The notes beneath the pieces are model-generated. The model did no database searches. It was given only the letters and a program-made list of their open reading frames with translations, and was not told the origin of the DNA. DNA of 64,000 nt from Kaistia hirudinis (GTDB lineage: Bacteria > Pseudomonadota > Alphaproteobacteria > Rhizobiales > Kaistiaceae), in the NCBI RefSeq assembly GCF_014196455.1, contig NZ_JACIDS010000005.1, positions 434,001 through 498,000 on the forward strand, in the 5' to 3' direction. Within the stretch, counting starts at the first letter, position 1. Each line of letters opens with the position of its first letter. Positions 35,292 to 48,121 of the stretch are shown here, piece after piece. Made by a program: the position numbers and the translations under genes.

Positions 35292-35409
35292 TCCAGGCCT
35301 GCTGGCGGCGTGCGCGAGGAGATGGCCTGCAGGCTGCCTTCCACCGCCTGACGAGGTCCGTCGGGCGCTCGGCGCTATCCCGCACGGCTCCGCGCGCGAA
35401 CGCGCCCGG

Positions 35410-36939
35410 TCAGGCGGCGTCGCCGGATTTGGGCGGGGTCTGGCCGGGGCCTGATTTCTGCGAGTGAGCCGACTTGCCGCGGCGCGACGCCCGGCCCTCG
35501 CGCGGCTTGCCTTCCGTGCCACGGCCCTCGCCGCGCGGCTTGGCAGGCTCGGGCGGGCCCTCCGGGGCGACGACCGCAGCGGCCGGCGACTCCGCAGCGC
35601 TGCGTTCCACCGCCTGAGGCGCAGGCGCAGGCCGATCATCCTGGCCGCCATGCGGCTCGTGCGCCTCGATCGCGTCGCGCGCCGGCGCCTCCTCACGATG
35701 GATTGCCGGTTCCGCCTGGATGGGCGGTGCCTTATCGGCCGGGGGTAACGAAACCTTGGCGGCCGGTGCCGGCGGAAGCGGACGGGGCTCGGGGTGCCGC
35801 GGCTCATGCGCGACCGGGCGCTGGATCGACGTATCCCGCGTCTCGGGCGGCCGCGGACTCGGCAATTCACGGAGGCCACCGGGCAGCGGACGCGTGGCGG
35901 CCGGCGGCTCATGTGCACGCGCCGGATCGCGCTCGGCCGGAAGGCGCGAGGATCCGGGGCGATGGTCCGCCGGATGGCTCTCCTGCCGCGAGGGCGGCAC
36001 GAAATCGGCATGGTCGCTCGGCGCAGCGTCACGCGCGCGCCCTTCGCCGTAGCGCGATTCGCCGCTGCGCGATTCATAGCGGCGGACCTCGGCACCCCGG
36101 TTCTCGACACCACGGGATTCGGCAGACGGACGCGGTTCGAAGCGCGCGTCCGCATGCCGCGGCTCGGGCTGCGGCTCGGGCGGATGCGGTTCGCCGCGGC
36201 GCGGCTCGGCATAACGCTGGGCCGGTCGCCTCACCTCGCCATTGCGCGGATCCTCGCCACGCTGCGGCGGCAGATCCGCGGCGCGCGGCTCGGCGCGGTG
36301 CGGCTCGGCGACCCGCGGCTCCGGCGCGCGAACCTCCCAGGAACGGGGCTCGGCCGGACGCGGCTCGATGGCGCGCGGCTCGACGCGGCGCGGCTCGCCA
36401 TGACGGGCTTCGGGATGACGGGCTTCGGGATGGCGCGGTTCGGCGCCGCGCTGGTCCCAGCCGCGCGGCTCGGCCAGACGCGGCTCGGGCAGGCGGTCGT
36501 CCAGCGCCTCGGCGGCGGCCACGCGATGGTCGATCGCGGCGAGCTCCACGGCGAGCGGCTCGCGCCGCTCCTGTCGGCCGGAAGATGGCCGCGCCGTCTC
36601 GGCGGCGCGACGCTCGGTCCGCACGGGGTCGATCTCATCCTGGACCGCCGTCTCGGCAATGCGGTCGGCGATATCGGCCAGGCTGTCATTGACCCGGAAC
36701 AGGATCACGACCGCCTCGCACAGGATGCGCGCCAGCACCATGCCGGCGACGCCGCCGATGATCGAGCCGGCGATCGCGATCAGCCCGCGCGCCTCGTCGG
36801 AAGCGAGCAGCTGAACACCGGTGATGACGCCATAGGCTCCACCGAGGATCGAGAGCCCGGCCAGAAGCCAGAACAGCACCTCGACCGCGCTCGACGAAAC
36901 GAAGCGATCCCACCTGAAAATGTCGAAGAACGAATTCAT
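35410..36939 (-). CDS. DUF4282 membrane protein with long low-complexity tail
   Basis: A 509-residue protein. Residues 1-95 are a DUF4282 module with two membrane spans (about 20-45 and 55-85), ending in the family's LCEAVVILFRVNDSLADIAD. The remaining 400 residues are highly charged and repetitive, built on AEPR/PEAR/EPR units, then Pro/Ala/Glu, then a Lys/Ser/Gly tail; probably disordered and cytosolic. The tail has no recognisable domain and its repeat tract makes length variation likely. Function unknown. Confidence 0.85.
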   Translation of the reverse strand: MNSFFDIFRWDRFVSSSAVEVLFWLLAGLSILGGAYGVITGVQLLASDEARGLIAIAGSIIGGVAGMVLARILCEAVVILFRVNDSLADIADRIAETAVQDEIDPVRTERRAAETARPSSGRQERREPLAVELAAIDHRVAAAEALDDRLPEPRLAEPRGWDQRGAEPRHPEARHPEARHGEPRRVEPRAIEPRPAEPRSWEVRAPEPRVAEPHRAEPRAADLPPQRGEDPRNGEVRRPAQRYAEPRRGEPHPPEPQPEPRHADARFEPRPSAESRGVENRGAEVRRYESRSGESRYGEGRARDAAPSDHADFVPPSRQESHPADHRPGSSRLPAERDPARAHEPPAATRPLPGGLRELPSPRPPETRDTSIQRPVAHEPRHPEPRPLPPAPAAKVSLPPADKAPPIQAEPAIHREEAPARDAIEAHEPHGGQDDRPAPAPQAVERSAAESPAAAVVAPEGPPEPAKPRGEGRGTEGKPREGRASRRGKSAHSQKSGPGQTPPKSGDAA

Positions 36940-37029
36940 TCAGTCATCCCGAGCGCGTCGCGATGGTACAGGCTCGGAGCCCTGCTGGTAAGGCCGGATA
37001 GGGGCAATGCGCGCATTGTGGCCCGCACG

Positions 37030-37674
37030 TCACAACTCGCGACGGGCCGCATCTTCCCAGGCCCGGAAGCCGGCATCGCCGGTGATCGTCTCGACATAGC
37101 CGGCCGCGACATCGGAGAGCGGCGGACGATAGGTCCTGAAGCGGCTCGCGACCGGCGCGAACATCGCATCGGCGATCGACCAGGCGCCGAAGAGATAGGG
37201 ACCGCTCGCGCCGAACCGGGCGCGGCAATCGCGGAAGATCGCGTCGATCCGGGCGACCTGCGCCGCGACGCCCTCGTCGCCATAGCCCTCGCCCGGCTTC
37301 TCGGCGAAGAGATCCATGGCCAGGGAATGGCGGAGGCGCGCAAAGCCCGAATGCATTTCCGCCGACACCGAGCGGGCCACGGCCCGCGCCGCGCGATCGG
37401 CAGGCCATAAATTCTTCTCGGGGAATGACTCGGCCAGATATTCGCAGATCGCCAGCGAATCCCAGACCTGGATCGGCGCGCCGAAACGGTGATCGGTCAG
37501 GAGCGGGACCAGGCCGGACGGGCTGACGGCCGCGACCTGCGCGACCGTATCGTCGGCGCGCAGGCGAATCACCGTCTCGTCGAAGGAGGCGCCGGTCCGG
37601 TGCAGCACCAGCCAGGGCCGCATCGACCAGGTCGACCAGATCCGCGTGCCGAGAACGATGGAGAAATCCGCCAC
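37030..37674 (-). CDS. Glutathione S-transferase family protein
   Basis: A 214-residue GST. The N-terminal thioredoxin fold carries Ser/Trp in TRIWSTWSMRPWL, SGLVPLLTD and DSLAICEYLAE, and the C-terminal helical domain spans about 90-210. GTG 37674 is preferred because GAGGGG lies eight bases upstream; a TTG at 37680 overlaps the apt stop. Follows apt directly. Confidence 0.9.
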   Translation of the reverse strand: MADFSIVLGTRIWSTWSMRPWLVLHRTGASFDETVIRLRADDTVAQVAAVSPSGLVPLLTDHRFGAPIQVWDSLAICEYLAESFPEKNLWPADRAARAVARSVSAEMHSGFARLRHSLAMDLFAEKPGEGYGDEGVAAQVARIDAIFRDCRARFGASGPYLFGAWSIADAMFAPVASRFRTYRPPLSDVAAGYVETITGDAGFRAWEDAARREL

Positions 37675-37676
37675 GG

Positions 37677-38219
37677 TCAATGCCCCTCGAAGCTGACGAG
37701 CGTGCGGATCGGCACGCCGAGCGCGCGCAGCTTGTCCGCACCGCCGAGCGCCGGCAGGTCGATGATGAAGCAGGCCGCCTCGACCACGGCGCCCATCTCC
37801 CGCAGCAGCTTCACCGCCGCCTCGGCGGTACCGCCGGTCGCGATCAGGTCGTCGACGAGCAGGACCCGCTCGCCGGGCGCGATCGCATCGATATGCATCT
37901 CGATCTGATCGGTGCCGTATTCGAGCGCATAGGTCGTGCTCACGGTCTTCCAGGGCAGCTTGCCCTTCTTGCGGATCGGCACGAAGCCGGCCGAAAGCTG
38001 GTGCGCGACCGCGCCGCCGACGATGAAGCCGCGCGCCTCGATGCCGGCCACCTTGTCGATCTTGGCCCCGGCCCAGGGCTGGACCAGTTCGTCGACCGTG
38101 CGGCGGAAGGCGCGCGCATCGCCGAGCAGCGTGGTGATGTCGCGAAACAGGATTCCCGGCGAGGGATGGTCCGGAATGGTGCGGATCGCGGCGGCGATGT
38201 CGAAGGGGACGGGGCTCAT
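37677..38219 (-). CDS. apt: Adenine phosphoribosyltransferase
   Basis: Apt (180 residues) salvages adenine with PRPP. The PRPP-binding loop [28 protein letters not shown] and the N-terminal [19 protein letters not shown] are diagnostic. It lies with mtnP on the same strand 83 bases apart; MtnP releases adenine from methylthioadenosine, so the two act in sequence. Confidence 0.97.
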   Translation of the reverse strand: MSPVPFDIAAAIRTIPDHPSPGILFRDITTLLGDARAFRRTVDELVQPWAGAKIDKVAGIEARGFIVGGAVAHQLSAGFVPIRKKGKLPWKTVSTTYALEYGTDQIEMHIDAIAPGERVLLVDDLIATGGTAEAAVKLLREMGAVVEAACFIIDLPALGGADKLRALGVPIRTLVSFEGH

Positions 38220-38302
38220 GCTGGCTTTCGCATCATGGAAGAGTTGGTGGCTAGGCTTGCCTCAGCTTGGCGCCCGCGTCCAGAGCGACGCGATGCTCCC
38301 GC

Positions 38303-39172
38303 TCAGAGGACCCGCCCCGCAATGGCGTCGAGCTTGGCAAGAAGGATCGGATCGCGCGCGGCCGGCGCGGTCATGATCGCATGGTCGAGCGCGCGGTCCG
38401 AGCCGATCGGACAGGGCTCATGCTCGGCAGGAAAATCGCGCGCCAGGCGGGCGACGAGCCGCTGCGCCTTGTCGCGATTGTCGTTCAGCACCGCGATGAC
38501 CTGATCGACCGTGACCGCGTCGTGATTGGGGTGCCAGCCGTCATAATCCGTCACCATGGCGATGGTGGCATAGGAGATCTCGGCCTCGCGGGCGAGCTTC
38601 GCCTCCGGCATGTTGGTCATGCCGATGACATCCGCGCCCCAGCTGCGATGCAGGTGCGATTCGGCGGCGGAGGAGAATTGCGGCCCCTCCATGCAGACAT
38701 AGGTGCCGCCGACATGATGGTCGATCGCCTCGGCGACGGCCGCCATGCGGATGCGCTCCACCAGCTTCGGCGCCACGGGATGCGCCAGCGAGACATGCGC
38801 GACGCAGCCATTGCCGAAGAAGGACGAGACGCGCGCCACCGTCTTGTCGATGAACTGGTCGACGATGATGAAGTCGCCGGGAAAGAGCTCCTGCTTAAGC
38901 GAGCCGACGGCCGAGACGGAGATGAGGTCGGTCACGCCCGCGCGCTTCAGCGCGTCGATATTGGCGCGGTAATCGATCCCCGACGGCGACAGGCGATGGC
39001 CACGGCCATGGCGCGGCAGGAAGACGATTTGCGTCTCGCCGATCCGCCCGAAGCGGAGTTGGTCCGACGGCGTGCCCCAGGGGCTCGCCACATCGCGCCA
39101 TTCCGCCTCCTCGAGGCCCGGCAGGTCATAAAGGCCCGACCCGCCGATGATGCCGAGAACCGCCTTCGTCAT
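38303..39172 (-). CDS. mtnP: S-methyl-5'-thioadenosine phosphorylase
   Basis: MtnP (289 residues) converts methylthioadenosine to adenine and methylthioribose phosphate. Family marks are GIIGGSGLYDLPGLE, PRHGRGHRLSPSGIDYRANI, MEGPQFSSAAESH and MTNMPEAKLAREAEI. The upper limit of the frame is ATG 39172 with GGAG upstream. Its product adenine feeds Apt next door. Confidence 0.96.
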   Translation of the reverse strand: MTKAVLGIIGGSGLYDLPGLEEAEWRDVASPWGTPSDQLRFGRIGETQIVFLPRHGRGHRLSPSGIDYRANIDALKRAGVTDLISVSAVGSLKQELFPGDFIIVDQFIDKTVARVSSFFGNGCVAHVSLAHPVAPKLVERIRMAAVAEAIDHHVGGTYVCMEGPQFSSAAESHLHRSWGADVIGMTNMPEAKLAREAEISYATIAMVTDYDGWHPNHDAVTVDQVIAVLNDNRDKAQRLVARLARDFPAEHEPCPIGSDRALDHAIMTAPAARDPILLAKLDAIAGRVL

Positions 39173-39191
39173 GCTTCGCTCCCCGAGGATG

Positions 39192-40076
39192 TCACGGCCA
39201 TTTCACCACAGGCGGCATCGACGACAGGATCGAATCGACATTGCCGCCGGTCTTCAAACCGAAGATCGTGCCGCGATCATAGATGAGATTGAACTCGACA
39301 TAGCGTCCGCGCCGCACAAGCTGCTCCTCGCGGTCGGCCTCCGTCCACGGCGACCCGTAATTGGCGCGCACGATCTGCGGGTAGACGTCGAGGAAGGCGC
39401 GGCCGACATCCTGCGTGAAGGCGAAATCGGCGGCGAAATCGCCAGAATTCAGCCCGTCATAGAAGATGCCGCCAATGCCGCGCGGCTCGGCGCGGTGCTT
39501 CAGGTAGAAATAGGTGTCGCACCATTCCTTGTAGCGGCCGTAGTCGGCGACAGCGTGGCGCTCGCAGGCCTGCCGCATCGCCGCGTGGAAGCGCACCGAA
39601 TCGGCGTCCTCCTGCGTGCGCCGCCGCCCGAGGAACGGCGTCAGGTCCGCCCCGCCGCCGAACCATTGCCGCGTGGTGACAACCATGCGCGTGTTCATAT
39701 GCACGGTCGGCACGTTGGGATTCGCCATATGCGCGATCAGCGAGATGCCGGCCGCCCAGAAGCGCGGATCCTGGTCGGCGCCGGGAATCTGCGCCGCGAA
39801 CTCCGGCGCGAAGCTGCCATGCACGGTCGACACATGCACGCCGACCTTCTCGAACAGCCGCCCATGCATCAGCGCCATGGTGCCGCCGCCGCCATCGCCG
39901 CCGGCGTGATCCGTGCGCTGCCACGGCGTCTTCAAGAAGCGGCCCGGCGCGCCGGCATGGAAGGACGGCGCCTCGTCCTCGAGCGTCTCGAAGGCGGCGA
40001 TGATCGCGCCCTGCAATTCGGCAAACCAGCGCGTGGCCGCGGCCTTCTCGGCCTCCAGCCTCTCCGTCTCGCTCAT
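39192..40076 (-). CDS. hemF: Oxygen-dependent coproporphyrinogen III oxidase
   Basis: HemF (294 residues) decarboxylates coproporphyrinogen III to protoporphyrinogen IX using O2. The signature [19 protein letters not shown] and the C-terminal [20 protein letters not shown] are intact. Start ATG overlaps the trmL stop (ATGA). Confidence 0.97.
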   Translation of the reverse strand: MSETERLEAEKAAATRWFAELQGAIIAAFETLEDEAPSFHAGAPGRFLKTPWQRTDHAGGDGGGGTMALMHGRLFEKVGVHVSTVHGSFAPEFAAQIPGADQDPRFWAAGISLIAHMANPNVPTVHMNTRMVVTTRQWFGGGADLTPFLGRRRTQEDADSVRFHAAMRQACERHAVADYGRYKEWCDTYFYLKHRAEPRGIGGIFYDGLNSGDFAADFAFTQDVGRAFLDVYPQIVRANYGSPWTEADREEQLVRRGRYVEFNLIYDRGTIFGLKTGGNVDSILSSMPPVVKWP

Positions 40077-40558
40077 CCGTCCGTCCTTTCGCCGCCAGGC
40101 TCGGGGAAGCCGCCCGTCTGGCGCAGCGCCTCGGCGGTGGCGAGCGCGACCGTCATGGCGAGATTGATCGATCGAAGCCCCGGCCGCATCGGCACGAGGA
40201 GGCGTTCATCCGCCCGCTCATGCACGAAATCCGGCACCCCGGCGCTCTCGCGCCCGAAGACGAGATGGTCGCCGGTGCAAAAGTCGAAGTCGAAATAGGC
40301 TCGGCTGGCCCGCGTGGTAAAGAGGATGAAGCGACCGCCCGATTCCCGCCGCGCCGTCTCGAATGTTTCGAACGAAGGGTGGCGGGTGAGCATGGCCTGC
40401 TCCACATAGTCCATGCCGGCGCGCTTCAGGCCACGATCGGAAAGATCGAAGCCGGCCGGCTCGATCAGGTCGACACCGATGTCGAGACAGGCCGCGAATC
40501 GCAGGATCGCGCCCGTATTGTGCGGAATGTCGGGCTGGTAGAGGACGATGCGCGGCAT
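40073..40558 (-). CDS. trmL: tRNA (cytidine(34)-2'-O)-methyltransferase TrmL
   Basis: A 161-residue SPOUT methyltransferase. [19 protein letters not shown] at the N-terminus, [15 protein letters not shown] and [20 protein letters not shown] (the SAM-binding knot) are diagnostic. It modifies the wobble base of certain Leu tRNAs. Overlaps hemF by four bases; divergent from the first ABC exporter. Confidence 0.95.
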   Translation of the reverse strand: MPRIVLYQPDIPHNTGAILRFAACLDIGVDLIEPAGFDLSDRGLKRAGMDYVEQAMLTRHPSFETFETARRESGGRFILFTTRASRAYFDFDFCTGDHLVFGRESAGVPDFVHERADERLLVPMRPGLRSINLAMTVALATAEALRQTGGFPEPGGERTDG

Positions 40559-40614
40559 GACGAAGGCGCTCAGGCCGGGCGCCCGGCGCAGGAAACGGGA
40601 CTAGAAACGCGGCG

Positions 40615-42465
<1,851 letters not shown>

Positions 42466-42547
42466 CGCTCGACCGACAGGCTCGGTCACGATCGACCGGC
42501 TTGCGACGCTCGGCCTCCCCAACGCTCCGCCGTCAACACCCTCTCCG

Positions 42548-42720
42548 GCGTCACCCCGGCGAAAGCCGGGGTCCATTCAGCCTGAAGCCGTTCGAATAGG
42601 TGTCGAATGGTGCAGACCAGACATGCTAGGGCGTCTTTGGGGCACTCAGGTCCATCGCCATCATGCTCGCGCCCCCGATGCAGCGGCTGTATGGATCCCG
42701 GCTTTCGCCGGGATGACGCC
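42548..42720. repeat. Inverted pair of dispersed palindromes (family C)
   Basis: The 697-base gap 42466-43162 holds ACCCCGGC-GAAA-GCCGGGGT (42553-42572) and its inverted partner ATCCCGGC-TTTC-GCCGGGAT (42695-42714), with outer GGCGTCA/TGACGCC arms. This is a known-looking intergenic palindrome pair of Rhizobiales. Confidence 0.7.
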
Positions 42721-42914
42721 TATGCATGGGGCCGGGCTTATGTCATCGGCGACTGGGAAGACTGCGCCTACTCCTGTCGCGATTCGGCAACAGGGCGCGC
42801 CAATGCGCGCTTTCGGGCCCGAAAGGCGGTCGCAATTTGCGCCGGCGTGGCTATAAGCGAAGTTGTATTTCTCGCCGCGATGGGCGCGGGCGATTTCGAG
42901 CCATGGAGGGCTGG

Positions 42915-42983
42915 ATGAAGTTCAATCACTCCGCTGTCCGCGCCGAACGTCGTCCGTTTGAAGCACTGGCCGCGCGCCACTAG
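42915..42983 (+). CDS. Candidate 22-residue upstream ORF in the leader of ABC copy 2
   Basis: ATG 42915 with GGAGGG at 42905-42910 opens a 22-codon frame (MKFNHSAVRAERRPFEALAA, then RH) ending TAG 42983, 180 bases before the second exporter. A TATAAG sequence at 42852-42857 could be a -10 element. It could be a leader peptide; equally it could be a chance frame. Confidence 0.3.
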   Translation: MKFNHSAVRAERRPFEALAARH

Positions 42984-43162
42984 CTCAAACCCGCAGCGAA
43001 ATCCGGTCGAGCCTTCGACGACCGCCCTTTCTCTGTTCCCCACGTTTCCAGTTCCGTTCGCGCGCCGCAGGGCTTTTGCCCGCGTCGGCGCGCCCGTCTC
43101 ATTCCGGCAGCTCCCGGTTCCGCGCGTGTTGGCGCCGGCCGTGCTGCCTTCGGAGCCCAGCC

Positions 43163-44992
<1,830 letters not shown>

Positions 44993-45038
44993 GATGAGAG
45001 GCCGCCATCCGCATCAGGCGGGCGGCGGCCTCTCCGTT

Positions 45039-45380
45039 TCAGAGCGCAAGCGCGCCATAGTTTGCGATGTCGGCGCGGATGCCGTTTGCGGCGAGGAAGG
45101 CCTGGCGGTCGAAGCCGGCCGCGGCATGCGCCCGCGCCACGGCCCCGGAGGCCGCCGCGACCACGCCGGCATTTTCCCATTCGACCAGCGTCACGACATT
45201 GAACTCCCCCGGCCCGCCATTCTGCTCGAGCACGAGGTCGCGGACGAAGCCGGGCTGGGCGCGCAGCACGGCATGGGTCGCGGTGACCCGTTCGAGAAAG
45301 GCCGCGCGCGCCGCCGGCGGCACCACGAACTTGTCGACGCGATAGAGCGCGCCCTGATCAGGCAAAAGCGATTCGGTCAT
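45039..45380 (-). CDS. Antibiotic-biosynthesis-monooxygenase (ABM) domain protein
   Basis: A 113-residue ferredoxin-like-fold protein: FVVPPAARAAFLERVTATHA, VLRAQPGFVRDLVLEQ and NVVTLVEWENA. Members include quinol monooxygenases, but the reaction here is not known. ATG 45380 has GGGGAG upstream; an in-frame start further up would run into the operator. Divergent from a MarR gene across a perfect palindrome. Confidence 0.85.
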   Translation of the reverse strand: MTESLLPDQGALYRVDKFVVPPAARAAFLERVTATHAVLRAQPGFVRDLVLEQNGGPGEFNVVTLVEWENAGVVAAASGAVARAHAAAGFDRQAFLAANGIRADIANYGALAL

Positions 45381-45437
45381 TCCAGTCTCCCCTTCCCCGC
45401 CCATCTGGAGCGGCAGTATTCCATGCGCATAGCATTT

Positions 45438-45458
45438 ATATGCATTACTCATGCATAT
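45438..45458. promoter_or_regulatory. Operator-like palindrome between ABM and MarR genes
   Basis: ATATGCAT-TACTC-ATGCATAT, perfect 8-bp arms, in an A+T-rich stretch 58 bases from the ABM start and 56 bases from the MarR start. Most simply the binding site of the adjacent MarR protein, repressing both genes. Confidence 0.65.
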
Positions 45459-45513
45459 GTCTGTTTCACGTAATTCGCAAGCGCCTTTGCGACCGGCGTG
45501 CTAGGCTGCGCGC

Positions 45514-46038
45514 ATGGCGGACGGGCGCGACATGGAAACGATGAACGAGGACGAACCGGTCGGGACGGCCGAGGACGGGCGCGCCGCCCATGTCGCGCGG
45601 GTCGACGAATCACTTGGCCGCATCCGCCGCTCGATGGCGCGCCGGTCGCTCGGACGCCGCGTGCTGACCGATCTCGGCGCGGGAGTCGATGCGGCCGTGA
45701 TGGAAGTCGTCGAGGCGATCGCGCGCGGCGGCGACGAATCGGATGTCGCGGTGGGGACGGTCGCGGGCCTGGTGGGCGTCGATCCTTCGCAGGCGAGCCG
45801 CCTCGTCGCGAGCGCCGTGAAGAGCGGCCTCGTCGCCCGCGTCGCCTCCCAAGAAGACGGGCGGCGAAGCGCGCTGCGCCTCACGGAAAGCGGCCAGACG
45901 CTGCTCCGCGAGGCCCGGCAGCACAAGCGCGCGCTTCTCGGCGCCCATTTCGCGGCGTGGTCGGATGAGGACCTCGCCGATTTCGCACGCCTGCTGGAGC
46001 GTTTCGCCACGATCGCCCGCCGGGACGACGCCGGCTGA
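45514..46038 (+). CDS. MarR family transcriptional regulator
   Basis: A 174-residue winged-helix regulator: GTVAGLVGVDPSQASRLVAS (HTH), KSGLVARVASQEDGRRSALR (wing) and a C-terminal dimer helix. The N-terminal 40 residues are acidic then basic, with alternative Met starts at 45514 and 45532. Probably controls the divergent ABM gene through the palindrome at 45438-45458. Confidence 0.9.
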   Translation: MADGRDMETMNEDEPVGTAEDGRAAHVARVDESLGRIRRSMARRSLGRRVLTDLGAGVDAAVMEVVEAIARGGDESDVAVGTVAGLVGVDPSQASRLVASAVKSGLVARVASQEDGRRSALRLTESGQTLLREARQHKRALLGAHFAAWSDEDLADFARLLERFATIARRDDAG

Positions 46039-46126
46039 GAGCGCTGCCGCGACAATGTGCGCATGGCCCCCGCGCTCTATGGACAATGTGGCCGGACGGT
46101 GGCTAAACAGCTTCTAATCTGAGCGG

Positions 46127-46147
46127 TGGGAGACCGTGCGTCTCCCA
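46127..46147 (+). other. Hairpin in the petA leader
   Basis: TGGGAGAC-CGTGC-GTCTCCCA, a perfect 8-bp stem, about 100 bases upstream of petA and 88 bases after the MarR stop. No U-tract; may be a leader structure or weak terminator. Confidence 0.35.
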
Positions 46148-46247
46148 TGCCTTGCGGCCGACCACCGGCGAGCGGCTATCCGCAGCGGGGCCGGGGGAGC
46201 GGTCCCGGGGGCATAGCCTCCGAAAGTATTGAGAGAGGGGAGTTATC

Positions 46248-46808
46248 TTGGCATCCAGTGCTACGGCAGAACCGACCCGTCGCGACTTCCTCTACATCGC
46301 CACCGGTGCGGTTGGAGCGGTCGGCCTGGCGGCGACGGTGTGGCCCTTTATCAACCAGATGAACCCCGACGCATCGGCGCTTGCGCTGGCGACGTCCGAG
46401 GTGGACATCGGTTCGATCCAGGCCGGCGAATCCGTGACCGTGAAATGGCGCGGCAAGCCCGTCGTCGTGCGCAACCGTACGGAACAGGAGATCGCCGACG
46501 CCAAGGCGGCCGCGCTCTCCGAACTCAAGGACCCGATCGCGCGCAACGCGAACCTGCCCGCCGACGCTCCGGCGACCGACGCGAACCGCGCGGCCGAGGG
46601 CAAGGAAAACTGGTTCGTCATGGTCAATGTGTGCACGCATCTCGGCTGCATCCCGCTCGGCCAGGAGGGCGAGTACCATGGCTGGTTCTGCCCGTGCCAC
46701 GGCTCGGTCTACGATACGGCCGGACGCATCCGCAAAGGCCCGGCGCCGGAGAACATGGCCATCCCGGTCTATTCGTTCCTGAGCGACACCAAGATCCGCA
46801 TCGGCTGA
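46248..46808 (+). CDS. petA: Cytochrome bc1 Rieske iron-sulfur subunit
   Basis: A 186-residue Rieske protein. The twin-arginine motif TRRDFLYIATGAVGAVG serves as uncleaved Tat signal and membrane anchor; cluster ligands are in CTHLGCIP and CPCHGSVYD. The insert of about 50 residues before the cluster is typical of alphaproteobacteria. The start is TTG 46248 with GAGAGGGGAG upstream. First gene of petABC. Confidence 0.97.
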   Translation: MASSATAEPTRRDFLYIATGAVGAVGLAATVWPFINQMNPDASALALATSEVDIGSIQAGESVTVKWRGKPVVVRNRTEQEIADAKAAALSELKDPIARNANLPADAPATDANRAAEGKENWFVMVNVCTHLGCIPLGQEGEYHGWFCPCHGSVYDTAGRIRKGPAPENMAIPVYSFLSDTKIRIG

Positions 46809-46826
46809 CGGGGAGAGACTGAGACC

Positions 46827-48095
46827 ATGTCCGGACATTCGTCCTACGAGCCGACCAATCCCGCCCTCAAATGGCTGGAAGCACGCCTTCCGATCGGCGG
46901 GCTGATCCATTCCTCGTTCATCGTGTTCCCGAATCCGCGGAACCTGAACTATTTCTGGACCTTCGGCGGCATCCTCGCCTTCATGCTGGTCGCCCAGATC
47001 GCGACCGGCGTGGTGCTCGCCATGCACTACACGCCGCACACCACGCTCGCCTTCGCCTCGGTCGAGGGGATCATGCGCGATGTGAATGGCGGCTGGATGC
47101 TGCGCTACCTGCATTCCAACGGCGCGTCGATGTTCTTCATCGCCGTCTACATCCACATCTTCCGCGGCCTCTATTACGGCTCCTACAAGTCGCCGCGCGA
47201 GGTGCTGTGGATCCTCGGCATGATCATCTTCCTGCTCATGATGGCCACCGGTTTCATGGGCTACGTGCTGCCCTGGGGCCAGATGTCCTTCTGGGGCGCC
47301 ACCGTGATCACCAACCTCTTCTCGGCGATCCCGATCGTCGGCGAGGCCATCGTGACCTGGCTGTGGGGCGGCTTCTCGGTCGACAATCCGACGCTGAACC
47401 GCTTCTTCGCGCTGCATTATCTGCTGCCTTTCATCATCGCGGGCGTCGTGGTGCTGCACATCTGGGCGCTGCACGTCCCCGGCTCCAACAATCCGACCGG
47501 CGTTTCGGTGAAGGACGAGCAGGACACGCTGCCCTTCCACCCCTATTTCACGGTGAAGGACGCGCTCGGCCTCGTGCTGTTCCTGGCCTTCTATTCGTGG
47601 TTCGTGTTCTTCCTGCCGAACTATCTCGGCCATCCGGACAACTACATCGAGGCGAACCCGCTGGTGACGCCGGCGCATATCGTGCCCGAATGGTACTTCC
47701 TGCCGTTCTACGCGATCCTGCGCTCGATCCCGGACAAGCTGTTCGGCGTCATCGCGATGTTCGGCGCCATCGCCGTGCTCTTCCTCGTGCCGTGGCTCGA
47801 CACGTCCAAGGTGCGCTCGGCGAACTACCGCCCGCTCTACCGCCAGTTCTTCTGGATCTGGGCGGTGGTCTCGGTCGGCCTCGGCTATATCGGCGCCATG
47901 CCGCCCGAGGGTGCCTATGTGATCATCGGGCGTATCCTCACCGCCTATTACTTCGTGCACTTCCTGGTCATCCTTCCGCTGCTCGGCCTGTTCGAGAAGC
48001 CGAGGCCGCTGCCCGCTTCCATCACGGAATCGGTGCTCGGCAAGGGTGGTGCGCCGGTGACGGCCGGGGCGCCTTCCGCGCCGCAGACCAAGTGA
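46827..48095 (+). CDS. petB: Cytochrome b of the bc1 complex
   Basis: A 422-residue eight-span diheme cytochrome b, site of quinol oxidation and quinone reduction. [59 protein letters not shown] and [13 protein letters not shown] (the Q-site PEWY) are all present. 18 bases after petA. Confidence 0.98.
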   Translation: MSGHSSYEPTNPALKWLEARLPIGGLIHSSFIVFPNPRNLNYFWTFGGILAFMLVAQIATGVVLAMHYTPHTTLAFASVEGIMRDVNGGWMLRYLHSNGASMFFIAVYIHIFRGLYYGSYKSPREVLWILGMIIFLLMMATGFMGYVLPWGQMSFWGATVITNLFSAIPIVGEAIVTWLWGGFSVDNPTLNRFFALHYLLPFIIAGVVVLHIWALHVPGSNNPTGVSVKDEQDTLPFHPYFTVKDALGLVLFLAFYSWFVFFLPNYLGHPDNYIEANPLVTPAHIVPEWYFLPFYAILRSIPDKLFGVIAMFGAIAVLFLVPWLDTSKVRSANYRPLYRQFFWIWAVVSVGLGYIGAMPPEGAYVIIGRILTAYYFVHFLVILPLLGLFEKPRPLPASITESVLGKGGAPVTAGAPSAPQTK

Positions 48096-48121
48096 GCGAC
48101 GGGACAGGAAACGGATCGACC

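Noticed and set aside
36100..36480. Tandem DNA repeats (GGCTCGGC/GGTTCGGC units) as a satellite
   Set aside because: They code the AEPR/PEAR tail of the DUF4282 protein in frame; explained by the gene.
42571..42610. GTTCGAATAGG resembling a tRNA T-loop
   Set aside because: No acceptor, D or anticodon stems can be drawn around it, and it lies inside a palindrome repeat pair.
46176..47960. 594-codon minus-strand frame opposite petA-petB
   Set aside because: Antisense to highly conserved cytochrome bc1 genes; composition is Asp/His/Arg/Glu-rich noise.
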